In this document: positions 36,216 to 45,188 of the stretch, piece by piece
Numbering within the stretch: the stretch's first letter is position 1
How the letters are laid out: each line of letters starts with the position of its first letter
Assembly: GCF_031928785.1 (NCBI RefSeq)
Contig: NZ_JARQAL010000008.1
Length of the DNA stretch: 64,000 nt
Reading direction: 5' to 3' (one strand)
Source: Enterococcus_C asini_A
GTDB lineage: Bacteria > Bacillota > Bacilli > Lactobacillales > Enterococcaceae
Translations under genes and position numbers: made by a program
The notes under the pieces: generated by a model
Seen by the model: the letters and a program-made list of their open reading frames with translations, nothing else
The model's database searches: none
Told to the model about the DNA's origin: nothing

Positions 36216-36530
36216 ATGTTTGGCTTATTTAATAGAATTCCCAGTATCTCCACGGGAGAATTACAACAAAAACTAAATAAAGATCTGATTTTATTAGATG
36301 TACGAACACCTAGCGAATACCGTGGTGGGCATATTGCTGCGGCTAAAAATGTGCCACTAAACAAAATTGCAAATTATCAGCAGCGGCAAAACGAGCCTGT
36401 GTATGTGATTTGCCAATCCGGTATGCGTAGTAAACAAGCAGCCAAGATTTTAAAGAACAAAGGATATGATGTAGTAAATGTCACCGGCGGCATGAATCGC
36501 TGGAACGGACCAATTAGAGGAGGAAAGTAA
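36216..36530 (+). CDS. Rhodanese-domain sulfurtransferase
   Basis: Single-domain rhodanese, 104 aa; the active-site loop CQSGMRS carries the persulfide-forming Cys (about residue 68). Substrate-entry motif LLDVRTPSEYRGGHIAAAKNVPL is typical. AAGGAGTGAG precedes ATG 36216. First gene of a CstR-controlled operon with a CoA-persulfide reductase and a second rhodanese; likely transfers sulfane sulfur during sulfide/persulfide detoxification. Confidence 0.9.
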   Translation: MFGLFNRIPSISTGELQQKLNKDLILLDVRTPSEYRGGHIAAAKNVPLNKIANYQQRQNEPVYVICQSGMRSKQAAKILKNKGYDVVNVTGGMNRWNGPIRGGK

Positions 36531-36532
36531 AC

Positions 36533-38191
36533 ATGACGAAAATTGTAATTGTCGGTGGTGTGGCTGGAGGAATGTCAGCAGCCACCCGCTTACGTCGCTT
36601 AATGGAAGACGCGGAAATTGTAGTTTTGGAAAAAGGGCCCTACGTTTCTTTTGCCAACTGTGGCTTGCCTTATTATGTATCTGGAGAAATTAGCGAACGG
36701 GCTGATTTAATCGTGCAAACACCCCAAGCGTTACAGTCTCGCTTTGCTTTGGATGTACGTCCAGATCATGAAGTTGTTGCCATTCAGCCTGCGGAAAAGA
36801 CAATCACGGTGAGACACAATGGTCGAGAGTTTACGGAGCGCTATGACTATTTGATTTTGTCTCCTGGGGCGAAACCTTTTGTGCCGACCATTGAAGGGTT
36901 AGCGGAAGCGAAAAATGTTTTTTCTTTGCGCAATGTGCCGGATGTAGATCGAATTATGGAATATGTAAAAAGTCAGCAGCCTAAAAAAGCGACCGTGATT
37001 GGCGCCGGTTTTATCGGGTTGGAAATGGCGGAAAATTTGCGGAAATCTGGCTTAGATGTGACAATTGTGGAGAAAGCTCCCCATGTTTTGCCACCATTGG
37101 ATGAGGAAATGGCAGCCTATGTGAAAAATGAACTGGAAAAAAATCAGGTCAATGTCATCACTTCCCAGTCTGCGGTAGCCTTTAAAGAGCAAGGTCAAAA
37201 GATCATCTTGGAAGATGGCACTAACTTAGATTCGGATTTGACGATTTTATCTGTAGGGGTCCAACCAGAAAACACCCTGGCCCAGGCCGCCGGTATTGAA
37301 CTAGGGTTGCGCGGAGGCATTTTGGTAGATGAAAACTATCAAACTAGTGTGGAAAATATTTATGCGGTAGGGGACGCCATTGTGGTGAAACAACAGATTA
37401 CCGGTGAGGATGCTTTGATTTCCTTAGCTTCTCCGGCGAACCGTCAAGGCCGGCAAGTGGCGGATGTCATCGCCGGTTTGCCTAGAAAAAATCGTGGCAG
37501 TATCGGGACTGCCATTGTCCGAGTCTTTGATTTAACCGCAGCTTCCACTGGTCTTAGTGAACGAGGAGCCAAACAAGCGGGCTTAGATGTCCAAGTGGTG
37601 CATGTTTCCGGAAAAAGTCATGCCGGCTACTATCCAGGGGCAACGGAAATTGTGCTGAAACTCATTTTTGATCAGCACAGTGGGAAAATCTATGGTGGAG
37701 AAGGAATTGGAGCCGAGGGTGTGGACAAGCGAATTGATATTTTGGCGACAGCGATTAAAGGTGATTTGACGATTTTTGATTTGCCAGAGTTGGAATTCAC
37801 TTATGCACCGCCATTTGGTTCTGCCAAAGACCCAGTGAATATGCTAGGCTATGCGGCGATGAATTTAGCAGAAGGAATTAGCGAAAACATTCAATGGCAC
37901 GAGTTGAACCAAGAACTTGAAATGGGAAAAATATTGCTGGATGTGCGCAATCCCCAAGAGCTAACTAGAAATGGCCAGTTCCCAGAAGCGGTTAATATTC
38001 CATTAGATGATTTGCGCTGTCGCTTGCCAGAATTAGATCCTACTAAAGAATACATCATCACGTGTCACAGTGGGTTGCGCAGTTATCTTGGCGAACGTAT
38101 TTTGAAACAAGCCGGCTTTAAAGTGAAAAATCTGGATGGGGCCTTTGCCTTGTACAGCACCGTCAAAAAGGAGGAAATCAAACATGTATAA
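36533..38191 (+). CDS. CoA-disulfide/CoA-persulfide reductase with C-terminal rhodanese
   Basis: FAD/NAD(P)H flavoprotein fused to a rhodanese, 552 aa. FAD loop GGVAGGMSAATRLRRL, single active-site Cys in SFANCGLPYYVSG (about residue 43), NAD loop VIGAGFIGLEMAENL, FAD site YAVGDAIVV, and a rhodanese domain at about 455-545 with active loop CHSGLRS. The fusion is the Npsr/CoADR-RHD type shown in E. faecalis to reduce CoA persulfide. Starts 3 bp after the first rhodanese. Confidence 0.93.
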   Translation: MTKIVIVGGVAGGMSAATRLRRLMEDAEIVVLEKGPYVSFANCGLPYYVSGEISERADLIVQTPQALQSRFALDVRPDHEVVAIQPAEKTITVRHNGREFTERYDYLILSPGAKPFVPTIEGLAEAKNVFSLRNVPDVDRIMEYVKSQQPKKATVIGAGFIGLEMAENLRKSGLDVTIVEKAPHVLPPLDEEMAAYVKNELEKNQVNVITSQSAVAFKEQGQKIILEDGTNLDSDLTILSVGVQPENTLAQAAGIELGLRGGILVDENYQTSVENIYAVGDAIVVKQQITGEDALISLASPANRQGRQVADVIAGLPRKNRGSIGTAIVRVFDLTAASTGLSERGAKQAGLDVQVVHVSGKSHAGYYPGATEIVLKLIFDQHSGKIYGGEGIGAEGVDKRIDILATAIKGDLTIFDLPELEFTYAPPFGSAKDPVNMLGYAAMNLAEGISENIQWHELNQELEMGKILLDVRNPQELTRNGQFPEAVNIPLDDLRCRLPELDPTKEYIITCHSGLRSYLGERILKQAGFKVKNLDGAFALYSTVKKEEIKHV

Positions 38192-38480
38192 GAGCATTTC
38201 AAATGATGAATTTTATCAAAAGGAAAAAAAGGAACCACTAGATATTCTCGATGTGCGGGAAAGCTACGAGTATGACAATGGCCATATTCCAGAAGCAGTG
38301 AATCTGCCTTTAAGTGAATTAGGCAGTCGTTTTGCTGAGTTGGATAAAAGTAAAAACTATTATGTGATTTGTCATTCCGGCGCCCGTTCAGCCAATGCCA
38401 GTGAATTTTTAAGTGCTCAAGGCTATCAAGTGACCAATGTGATGGGTGGCATGTCTGCTTGGAGAGGAGATGTCATTTAA
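38184..38480 (+). CDS. Rhodanese-domain sulfurtransferase
   Basis: Second single-domain rhodanese, 98 aa, active loop CHSGARS, DVRESYEYDNGHIPEAVNLPL entry motif. ATG 38184 follows AAAAGGAGG and overlaps the previous gene by 8 bp; upstream frame extension is coding sequence of the reductase in another frame. Confidence 0.9.
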   Translation: MYKSISNDEFYQKEKKEPLDILDVRESYEYDNGHIPEAVNLPLSELGSRFAELDKSKNYYVICHSGARSANASEFLSAQGYQVTNVMGGMSAWRGDVI

Positions 38481-38740
38481 TGGCAACTTGTGATAAGAGC
38501 ATTTTAAATCGACTAAAACGAGCAGAAGGTCAGCTGCGGGGGATTCAAAAGATGATTGAAGAAGATGCTCAATGCGTAGATGTGATTACCCAGCTCAGCG
38601 CTGTGCGTTCGGGAGTGGACCGAGTCATGGGGATGATTGTGGCAGAAAACTTAAAGAACTGTCTGGAAAATCCCGCTGTCAATCAAGAAGTTCAAAAACA
38701 AAAAATCGAACAAGCCGTAAATATGATTGTGAAAAAATAG
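38480..38740 (+). CDS. cstR: CstR-type persulfide-sensing repressor (CsoR family)
   Basis: All-helical CsoR-family regulator, 86 aa: RLKRAEGQLRGIQKMIEEDAQCVDVITQLSAVRSGVDRVMGMIVAENLKNCL. The two reactive Cys (DAQC and LKNC) are present, while the His that binds Cu(I) in CsoR is Asn (ENLKNC), as in Staphylococcus CstR ENLIEC. So persulfide, not copper, is the likely signal. ATG overlaps the preceding stop (TAATG). Expected to bind the ATACC/GGTAT palindromes ahead of the operon. Confidence 0.9.
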   Translation: MATCDKSILNRLKRAEGQLRGIQKMIEEDAQCVDVITQLSAVRSGVDRVMGMIVAENLKNCLENPAVNQEVQKQKIEQAVNMIVKK

Positions 38741-38749
38741 CTTTAATCA

Positions 38750-38790
38750 AAAAAGTTGGTTGCCTAAAACGAGACAGCCAACTTTTTTTG
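38750..38790 (+). terminator. Terminator of the persulfide operon
   Basis: AAAAAGTTGGTTG pairs with CAGCCAACTTTTT; T7 follows. Confidence 0.88.
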
Positions 38791-38927
38791 GACTAACTGT
38801 GATTTTGGGTATCGCTTTTAAAGAAAGTGCAGGAAACGAGATTTTTGCTTGGAAGGCGAAGTGCAGGTATAATAATTGTATTTTGAAATAATGCGTGGTC
38901 TTGTAGCAGCGCAAGGAGGAAACATAG

Positions 38928-39881
38928 ATGAAAAACTTTTGGCAGAAATTGCCACGGCCTTTTACAGTTTTAGCTCCCATGGAAGATGTGACGGATGTGG
39001 TCTTTCGCCATGTGATCAAAGTTGCGGGCACACCGGATGTCTTTTTTACGGAATTCACCAATTCTGATAGTTTTTGTCATCCCACAGGCATAGACAGTGT
39101 GCGGGGACGCTTGGTTTTCACCTCCGACGAACAACCCATGGTCGCCCATATTTGGGGAGATAATCCAGAGCATTTTCGCCAGATGAGCCTTTCCTTAGCT
39201 GAAATGGGTTTTTCCGGCATTGACATTAACATGGGCTGTCCTGTGCCTAATGTGGCAGAACGAGGCAAAGGCAGTGGTTTGATTTTACGCCCGGAAGTTG
39301 CGGGAGAATTGATTCAAGCAGCTAAAGCTGGCGGACTGCCGGTTAGCGTGAAGACGCGACTAGGCTTTACGGAATTAACTGAAATGAAAGACTGGATTAG
39401 TCATTTATTGCGCCAAGACATTGCCAATCTTTCCGTTCATTTGCGAACCAGAGCAGAAATGAGTAAAGCTGAAGCTCATTGGGAATTGATTCCTGAGCTG
39501 GTGAAGTTGCGAGATGTGCTTGCGCCAAACACATTGATTACGATTAATGGCGACATTGCCAATCGTCAAGAAGGTCTGGAACTGGCAGAAAAATACGGCG
39601 TAGATGGAATTATGATCGGTCGGGGGATTTTTAAAAATCCCTTTGCTTTTGAAAAAGAACCCCGAGACCATTCGTCCAAAGAATTAATTGATCTTTTGCG
39701 CTTACAGTTGGATTTACAAGATCAATACCAAGAACAACTGCCCCGGTCCATTGTGGGACTTCATCGTTTCTTTAAAATCTATGTCAAAGGATTTCCTGGT
39801 GCCAATGATTTGCGGATTCGTCTGATGGATACGAAGTCCACTGATGAAGTACGGGAGATTTTGGATGAATTTGAAGCCTAA
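38928..39881 (+). CDS. dus: tRNA-dihydrouridine synthase
   Basis: FMN enzyme reducing uridine in the tRNA D-loop, 317 aa, TIM barrel. Motifs LAPMEDVTDVVFR, catalytic Cys in INMGCPVPNV, KTRLG, LSVHLRTRAEMS and GVDGIMIGRGIFKNPF. AAGGAGGAAACATAG precedes the ATG. Stand-alone gene. The subfamily (B-like versus other Dus) is not resolved here. Confidence 0.95.
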   Translation: MKNFWQKLPRPFTVLAPMEDVTDVVFRHVIKVAGTPDVFFTEFTNSDSFCHPTGIDSVRGRLVFTSDEQPMVAHIWGDNPEHFRQMSLSLAEMGFSGIDINMGCPVPNVAERGKGSGLILRPEVAGELIQAAKAGGLPVSVKTRLGFTELTEMKDWISHLLRQDIANLSVHLRTRAEMSKAEAHWELIPELVKLRDVLAPNTLITINGDIANRQEGLELAEKYGVDGIMIGRGIFKNPFAFEKEPRDHSSKELIDLLRLQLDLQDQYQEQLPRSIVGLHRFFKIYVKGFPGANDLRIRLMDTKSTDEVREILDEFEA

Positions 39882-39920
39882 AAATACACCCAGCTGCTAC
39901 TTGTCAGCTGGGTGTATTTG
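39882..39920. terminator. Bidirectional terminator
   Basis: AAATACACCCAGCTG pairs perfectly with CAGCTGGGTGTATTT, 8-nt loop, between convergent dus and the LUD gene. Confidence 0.92.
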
Positions 39921-39927
39921 CGTTTAG

Positions 39928-40569
39928 TTAGAGCCCAACATTTTCTACAATTAAAAAAATCACAATGCGATCTTTCACCATGGAGCGGCGAGTGATGGTC
40001 AATGTATTGCAGATGCACTCGGCTTGCAAACAATCGCCACACAGCCCTTTTTTGATACAAGGAGTTTGTTGTAAGTTTAGCCGCCAAGCATTTAAAGGAG
40101 CAGTTTGTCTCCGCACCATTTCCATGGTGGTTTCCAAGTTGCCGTAAACTTTTTTCATGCTAACGAAGGCCAATACTTGATTGGGGCCAAAGGTGAGTGC
40201 CGCCACGCGATTGCCCACGCTATCCACATTGACCAATTCCCCGTCTTCAGTGATGCCGTTAAGACTGGTCAAAAAATAATCCGCCGTCAACGCTTCACGC
40301 ATCACCTGATAGCGTTCTTCTGGTGTGGTAGTACGTTCTCGGTCAATCATCTTTTGACCTCGAGCGTACAAATCGGGAATAATGCCCATGGCTTCTACCG
40401 TGATAGAACCACCAAAGCCTACTATTTTATCCTGCTCAATCCAGGCTAAGGCTTTCTCCTTGGCATCTGCCAGATTTTGACAAATAACTGGCAAAAAATT
40501 ACGCCTAGTGAGTTTTTTACTTAAAGTGACCGCCGCGGCATTGTAGCGGTTCGTTTGATATTCTTCCAT
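39928..40569 (-). CDS. LUD-domain protein (LutC/YkgG superfamily)
   Basis: 213 residues with the LUD/DUF162 signature: KIVGFGGSITVEAMGI (nucleotide-type loop), YFLTSLNGITEDGELVNVDSVGNRVAAL and FGPNQVLAFVSMKKV. A Cys-rich tail (CIKKGLCGDCLQAECIC) could hold a metal or Fe-S cluster. ATG 40569 follows AAAAGGAGAACTTC; the longer frame to 40701 overlaps the upstream gene. Stand-alone LUD proteins are widespread and mostly uncharacterised; lactate-oxidation partners LutA/LutB are absent nearby. Confidence 0.85.
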   Translation of the reverse strand: MEEYQTNRYNAAAVTLSKKLTRRNFLPVICQNLADAKEKALAWIEQDKIVGFGGSITVEAMGIIPDLYARGQKMIDRERTTTPEERYQVMREALTADYFLTSLNGITEDGELVNVDSVGNRVAALTFGPNQVLAFVSMKKVYGNLETTMEMVRRQTAPLNAWRLNLQQTPCIKKGLCGDCLQAECICNTLTITRRSMVKDRIVIFLIVENVGL

Positions 40570-40607
40570 GAAGTTCTCCTTTTTACTGATAAGCTTGCGA
40601 GTTATGT

Positions 40608-40997
40608 TCACCGCCCCCGTATAGTCTCCAAGCAAACGAGATAGCCGGCAAAGTCGCCCCATTTTTTTCTCTGTTCCACAGGGCCTAGTTTTGCTAGCCA
40701 ACTGTCATCTAGCTCTGATGTTCCGCAGAAACGGTGAAAGGCCGTTAGATTGATGATAAAGGTATTGTGTAAGCTGGTGCGCAAAGGATCCTTGGTGGCT
40801 TTTTTCGCACTAGACCAAAAATTCCATTCCGTGCGCATTTTTGTGTAAGCCAAGGCGGCGGTGATGACTTCTTGCCAAAGCTCGTGTAAATCGGCGTCGG
40901 GGTTTTCCAGTACAACGTAGATGGCTTGATAGAGCGCCAGGGCTTCCTCAAAAGATAAGGCATCCGGCTGCTTCAAATAGCTGTGATAATCGAACAT
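40608..40997 (-). CDS. Hypothetical cytoplasmic protein
   Basis: 129 residues, Trp/Glu/Leu-rich, mostly helical, no signal peptide or membrane helix. TAGGAGGAATGTGTC precedes the ATG, a strong start. It lies 38 bp upstream of the LUD gene on the same strand, so probably co-transcribed. No family recognised. Confidence 0.75.
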   Translation of the reverse strand: MFDYHSYLKQPDALSFEEALALYQAIYVVLENPDADLHELWQEVITAALAYTKMRTEWNFWSSAKKATKDPLRTSLHNTFIINLTAFHRFCGTSELDDSWLAKLGPVEQRKKWGDFAGYLVCLETIRGR

Positions 40998-41117
40998 GAC
41001 ACATTCCTCCTAGGGCTTTTTCCTGTCTACCATACTACCACTTTTTAGTCGTCGCAATAAAAGAAGTGCAAGGAAATAGTCTTATTTTTACCGAGTCGCG
41101 GGCGTTGCGACCACGAT

Positions 41118-41203
41118 AAAAAGCGAAACCCTTTTTGACACCGACCTCTTACTGCTAGCTTTTGCTCTAGCTTTGGGAGATGGGGGATAGGGTTTCGCTT
41201 TTT
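41118..41203. terminator. Long-loop inverted repeat / terminator
   Basis: AAAAAGCGAAACCC (41118-41131) and GGGTTTCGCTTTTT (41190-41203) are perfect 14-bp inverted repeats around a 58-nt loop that has its own helix (GCTAGC/GCTCTAGC). T-tracts on both strands allow termination of the secreted-protein gene (-). Confidence 0.7.
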
Positions 41204-41218
41204 TGTTAGTTAGGTCAA

Positions 41219-41851
41219 TTATTTGCCTGTGTGGTGTCCTCGTTGGCTTCTCGTGCCGCTGCCCTCCCGTTGACCGTGTCCGTGCTGATTGGTGGTTGGG
41301 GTATTTTGACGGTTGTGTCTTGGGGTTTGTGCAGGGGGCTCGTCATAAGTGTTGCCATATTGATTGCCTGTACCGTCCTGAGGTTGCGGGCAGACTACTG
41401 GATCAGTAGCGTCTGGGGTTGGGGCAGTTGGGACAGGTTCGGTAGTTGGCTCATTTACGGCTGCCGGTGGGACTGGGTTAGGGCAGTTTTCATTTTGCGG
41501 ATCTTGGAGGCGGACTGGCCCTGTGCCATCTTGAACGCTTTGTTTTGTCGGTTGTTCTGCTTGTTGTTTTGCTGGGGGTGTTTGATTCGTTTTTGGCACG
41601 GTTGTCTGGTGTCTTTGTTTGGCTAAAGTGGCTTGTTTGGCAGCTCGCTGTTTGTGATGGGTTCGGACAATGGGATCTTGCCCAATAGGACAATTTTCCT
41701 GAGGTGTCCGCTCATCTTTGATCAGTAAGCAGTAATTTGGCAAATGGTCTTGGGACTGTAGCTGCGTGGTTTTTCTCTGAGCAGCATCCCCGACGACGCC
41801 AGTGAATAAAAACGCGGTGGCAAGCAAAAAGGTGGCGAAAAGCTTCTTCAT
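41219..41851 (-). CDS. Secreted low-complexity Pro/Gln/Thr-rich protein
   Basis: 210 residues: Sec signal peptide (MKKLFATFLLATAFLFTGVVGDA), then a disordered Pro/Gln/Thr/Asn-rich chain with repeated Cys-Pro motifs (NYCLL, ENCPIGQDP, ENCPNPVPP, VVCPQPQDG) and a His/Gly-rich tail. No sortase motif, no catalytic domain. AAAGGAGGAGG precedes the ATG. It follows the histidine kinase by 60 bp and is likely part of the same operon, perhaps the sensed or regulated envelope protein. No family recognised. Confidence 0.8.
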   Translation of the reverse strand: MKKLFATFLLATAFLFTGVVGDAAQRKTTQLQSQDHLPNYCLLIKDERTPQENCPIGQDPIVRTHHKQRAAKQATLAKQRHQTTVPKTNQTPPAKQQAEQPTKQSVQDGTGPVRLQDPQNENCPNPVPPAAVNEPTTEPVPTAPTPDATDPVVCPQPQDGTGNQYGNTYDEPPAQTPRHNRQNTPTTNQHGHGQREGSGTRSQRGHHTGK

Positions 41852-41911
41852 GAGTACCTCCTCCTTTCCCTATTTTGATTGTAGGAAAAAAGTGTGGCAA
41901 AAGTATGGCAA

Positions 41912-43363
41912 CTAGAGAGTCGAAAACTGAATCCGAATCACAAATTGCCCCGGGGGTGTTGCGGCTTCAATCACCCCTTGATGGCGCAAGACGACCTGCT
42001 TGGCAATCGCTAAGCCAAGGCCGGTGCCGTTTTGCCCTGGATTGTGCCCCCTTTGGAAAGAATCAAAAAGCTGTTGGGTATCTAGGCCAGAGTCGAGAAG
42101 GGGATTTGTCAGGATAATTTCCAAAGCATCCCCTGACATGCCTAAATTCAACTGGATCACCGCTTTTTCTGGGGAGTATTTCTGGGCGTTGTCCAAAATG
42201 ATTTTCAGCATTTGGGTAATGCGCTGATAGTCCCCATTCATCAGTTTTTTCTGGGCAAGGTGATTGGTGAATTGCAAAGTCTGCTGTTTTTCCTTAAACG
42301 GAATCCGATAGCTGCGTAAGGCATCATTGAGACAATCCAACAAATCCAAAGGTTCTTTTTGCAAGTGAAACTCCGTGGATTCCAAACGACTTAACTCCAG
42401 TAAGTCATTGACCAAGCGCTCAAGACTGGTCACTTCTATGAGTAGTTGGCGCCGGTAGTCTTTTTCTTCCTGATCATTCAGGTAGCCTTCCTCCATGGCT
42501 TCCAAGGAGCTTTTAATTACCATGACCGGGGTGCGCAATTCATGGGAAATCTGCGAGAGAAAGTCTTTTTCAGACTGGGCTTTCTTCTTGCGGGCTTCTT
42601 GGGCATCGGCTAGGCGTTGGCTTAAAAGGGTCAACTGATCCCCCAATTCTTGCAGCTCATCGTGAGTATGGATTTTCAGCTGGGTTTCAAACCGTTCGTG
42701 GGCCAGGTCGTCCACATAGGCGCGCATTTCTGCGATTGGGCGAACGAAGCGTTTGGCCAATCGCCAAGCCAGTAAACTAGCTAAAAGGACGGAGACTAAG
42801 AGGCTGAGTAGGAGCATAACGTAGCCGGATAGCTGGTTTTTGTGAATGGCGTTTACTTGGGAGTGCATCACCACCACGGCTAGTACTTGTTGTCCGCTTA
42901 AAATCGGGGTGACCACCGTTAGCTCATTCAATTGCAGAAACTGATAGTCTTTTGTGACATTGGTTTCTTTGTTTTGATAAGTTTGGCGTACCAAGGCTTG
43001 TACTTGTTCTGGTAGGGGCGTATTGGGTGTCCCGTCTTGATGATGGTCACTAATCACGGGCTGAAGGGCTTCATCCACTACCCAGACCGCTTCTCCGGCA
43101 ATTTGGTTCATAAAGCGCAAAAAGGCCCCATAGCCGCCTTGACCATTGCTTTGACCGTGGTTTGGCGACGTGCTACTGGTGCCTGTCTTGAAATAATCCG
43201 CCAAAGTATCACTGATTAATTCACTTCGGTGGACCAATTCTTCTTGGTGCAGTTCCTCCGTGTGCCGGGAAAATAATACCCCAAAGAGAATGGCGATAAT
43301 CAGCGCAAAAAACAATAGCAAGCTAACGGACTGTAAAATTAAGCGATTGGCGATTTTCTTCAT
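41912..43363 (-). CDS. Sensor histidine kinase (HisKA/HATPase)
   Basis: 483 residues: membrane helix 1 (about 12-32), extracellular sensor of about 140 residues, helix 2 (about 178-200), HAMP (RLAKRFVRPIAEMRAYVDDL), HisKA with phospho-His in FLSQISHELRTPVMV, and HATPase with ILDNAQKYSP and GTGLGLAIAKQVV. The middle HATPase box is atypical (LTNPLLDSGL replaces the usual DNGxGI). Overlaps the response regulator by 4 bp. Confidence 0.93.
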   Translation of the reverse strand: MKKIANRLILQSVSLLLFFALIIAILFGVLFSRHTEELHQEELVHRSELISDTLADYFKTGTSSTSPNHGQSNGQGGYGAFLRFMNQIAGEAVWVVDEALQPVISDHHQDGTPNTPLPEQVQALVRQTYQNKETNVTKDYQFLQLNELTVVTPILSGQQVLAVVVMHSQVNAIHKNQLSGYVMLLLSLLVSVLLASLLAWRLAKRFVRPIAEMRAYVDDLAHERFETQLKIHTHDELQELGDQLTLLSQRLADAQEARKKKAQSEKDFLSQISHELRTPVMVIKSSLEAMEEGYLNDQEEKDYRRQLLIEVTSLERLVNDLLELSRLESTEFHLQKEPLDLLDCLNDALRSYRIPFKEKQQTLQFTNHLAQKKLMNGDYQRITQMLKIILDNAQKYSPEKAVIQLNLGMSGDALEIILTNPLLDSGLDTQQLFDSFQRGHNPGQNGTGLGLAIAKQVVLRHQGVIEAATPPGQFVIRIQFSTL

Positions 43364-44043
43364 AGGCTTAGCCCAAAGCGATAACCTTCACCCCAGACGG
43401 TTTCAATGCTGCAATTAGCCACGTGGGCTGCGGTGAGTTTGGCCCGGAGACGTTTGATGTGACTGTCCACGGTGCGACTGTCCCCGTAGTAATCATAACC
43501 CCACACCGTGTCCAAAAGATTGTCCCGGCTAAAGACCTTGTTAGGGTATTGGGCAAACAAGGCCAGTATTTCAAACTCTTTTTTGGTCAAACGAATTTCC
43601 TGTCCCCGGTAGAAGGCTTTGCGATTTTCTAACTGTAATTCAATCCCGTTCAAAAAAAGCTTGGCCGAGGGACGGTCCTGCTCAAAATGAATCCGGCGCA
43701 AAATCGCCTTCATGCGAGAAAGAACTTCTTTCGGGGAGAAGGGCTTAATGATGTAATCATCTGCGCCAACTTCTAAGCCAAGAATCCGATCCGCGTCCTC
43801 TGTCTTGGCGGTAATCATAATAATCGGTACCGTAGAGGTCTCGCGAATTTTCCGGCAAATGGTAAAGCCATCCACGCCGGGCAACATGATATCCAATAAA
43901 ATAAAATCGACTGGCTCTCGTTCAAAATGCGTGAGGGCCGCCTCACCATCGTAACAGACGGCAGTCTCGTAGCCTGCTTCTTGCAAGTAACGGGTCAAAA
44001 CGTCCACGATTTGTCGGTTGTCTTCCACAATCAAGACTTTCAT
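43360..44043 (-). CDS. OmpR-family response regulator
   Basis: 227 residues. Receiver: VEDN, phospho-Asp in FILLDIMLPGVDG (about D52), Lys in YIIKPFSPKE; C-terminal winged helix with RLTKKEFEILALFAQYPNKVFSRDNLLDTVWGYDYYGDSRTVDSHIKRLRAKL. GTAGGTGAGACG precedes ATG. First gene of the operon with the kinase and secreted protein. Confidence 0.95.
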   Translation of the reverse strand: MKVLIVEDNRQIVDVLTRYLQEAGYETAVCYDGEAALTHFEREPVDFILLDIMLPGVDGFTICRKIRETSTVPIIMITAKTEDADRILGLEVGADDYIIKPFSPKEVLSRMKAILRRIHFEQDRPSAKLFLNGIELQLENRKAFYRGQEIRLTKKEFEILALFAQYPNKVFSRDNLLDTVWGYDYYGDSRTVDSHIKRLRAKLTAAHVANCSIETVWGEGYRFGLSL

Positions 44044-44148
44044 CGTCTCACCTACTCGTTTTCTTTTATTATAGCCTATTTGGAGGAGCGTGAGGCCAAC
44101 GAATGAAGCGCTTTCTGTTTACATAGACAAAGACGCAAAATCAAAAAG

Positions 44149-44179
44149 CCCTCTTGAAACGGTGACAGAATCAAGAGGG
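44149..44179 (-). terminator. Terminator of the SDR/AraC operon
   Basis: CCCTCTTG (44149-44156) pairs with CAAGAGGG (44172-44179); on the minus strand the stem is followed by CTTTTTG. Confidence 0.8.
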
Positions 44180-44190
44180 TAGGATGAGTA

Positions 44191-45177
44191 TTATTGGACA
44201 TTTTTTCGCCGGTATTCGCTGATGCTCTGGCCGGTCCAGACAGAAAAGGCCCGCAAAAAGGAATTGACCTCCAAATACCCCAAAAGATAGGCGATTTCAT
44301 CCGAGGAGAGGGTCGTATTTTTTAAGTAACTTTTGGCCAGCATCTCCCGGACACTGTTAAGTTGTTTTTGAAAACTAGTTTGTTCTTCTTTTAGTTTGCG
44401 TTGGAGTGTGCGCTTAGAGATCGTCAATTTTCGCGCAACATCCTCGATGGCACTTTCCCCTGCAGGTAATAAATCCACCAGAGCACTGCGCACTTGGGCA
44501 CTAAAGGAATCATCTACGTCTAACTCGGATAAACGCCGATTTAATTCCGGCATGAGGTAGTCTCGCATGGTCTTGTTCTCGGTAATGAAAGGCAACTGCA
44601 AAGTCTCTTCGGCAAATGTGATGCTATTGCTTCCAGAGGTCACGGGGGTGCATCCCACTAGTGCTACAAAAGACTCGTCAAAATCCGAAAAAGTCGAGGT
44701 GATTTGCAAAGGGACAATTCGTTGTTCCGTTGCTTTTGAAAGCAGATGAATCAAAAAGAGAAACTCGCTAGCCAGATAGAATTTTGAGTCAATCGGCAAA
44801 TTGTTAAGGGAAGAAAAGGTGATCGTGACACTTTTATTCGCCTGTGTTATTTGATACAAAATCGGGCCAATCAATTGTTTGTAGCGTCCTAAACGTTGGA
44901 TGCATTTCAGACCATTCTCACTACAATAGGCCGCAAAGATCGGTGCCGAGAACGTTTCGATGCCATCGTAAGTGGCCAGATTCATCAATGTTTGTTCATC
45001 TGGGGCTTGTTGACTAATGGCATTCATCAGAGCATAGTATTCTGGTTCTGTAAGGCGAATCTGTTCCCGGGTAAACAGATTTTCTGGCAAATGGGCAGTC
45101 TTCAACACTTTGCCCACATCAAAATGATGTTGCTTTAGTAACTGTTGGTATTGACCATTTACGATAAATTTTTGCAT
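44191..45177 (-). CDS. AraC-family transcriptional regulator
   Basis: 328 residues. N-terminal Arabinose_bd-like effector domain of the OruR/ToxT-like type, and a C-terminal AraC helix-turn-helix pair (IEDVARKLTISKRTLQRKLKEEQTSF, EIAYLLGYLEVNSFLRAFSVWTGQSISEYR). ATG 45177 with AGGTGA 6 bases upstream preferred over GTG 45183. It follows the dehydrogenase gene by 11 bp and probably regulates it. Confidence 0.9.
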   Translation of the reverse strand: MQKFIVNGQYQQLLKQHHFDVGKVLKTAHLPENLFTREQIRLTEPEYYALMNAISQQAPDEQTLMNLATYDGIETFSAPIFAAYCSENGLKCIQRLGRYKQLIGPILYQITQANKSVTITFSSLNNLPIDSKFYLASEFLFLIHLLSKATEQRIVPLQITSTFSDFDESFVALVGCTPVTSGSNSITFAEETLQLPFITENKTMRDYLMPELNRRLSELDVDDSFSAQVRSALVDLLPAGESAIEDVARKLTISKRTLQRKLKEEQTSFQKQLNSVREMLAKSYLKNTTLSSDEIAYLLGYLEVNSFLRAFSVWTGQSISEYRRKNVQ

Positions 45178-45188
45178 ACACACTCACC

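Noticed and set aside
41203..41626. Plus-strand ORFs opposite the secreted protein
   Set aside because: Mirror frames of a low-complexity Pro/Gln gene, full of Trp/Gly/Cys, no start signal.
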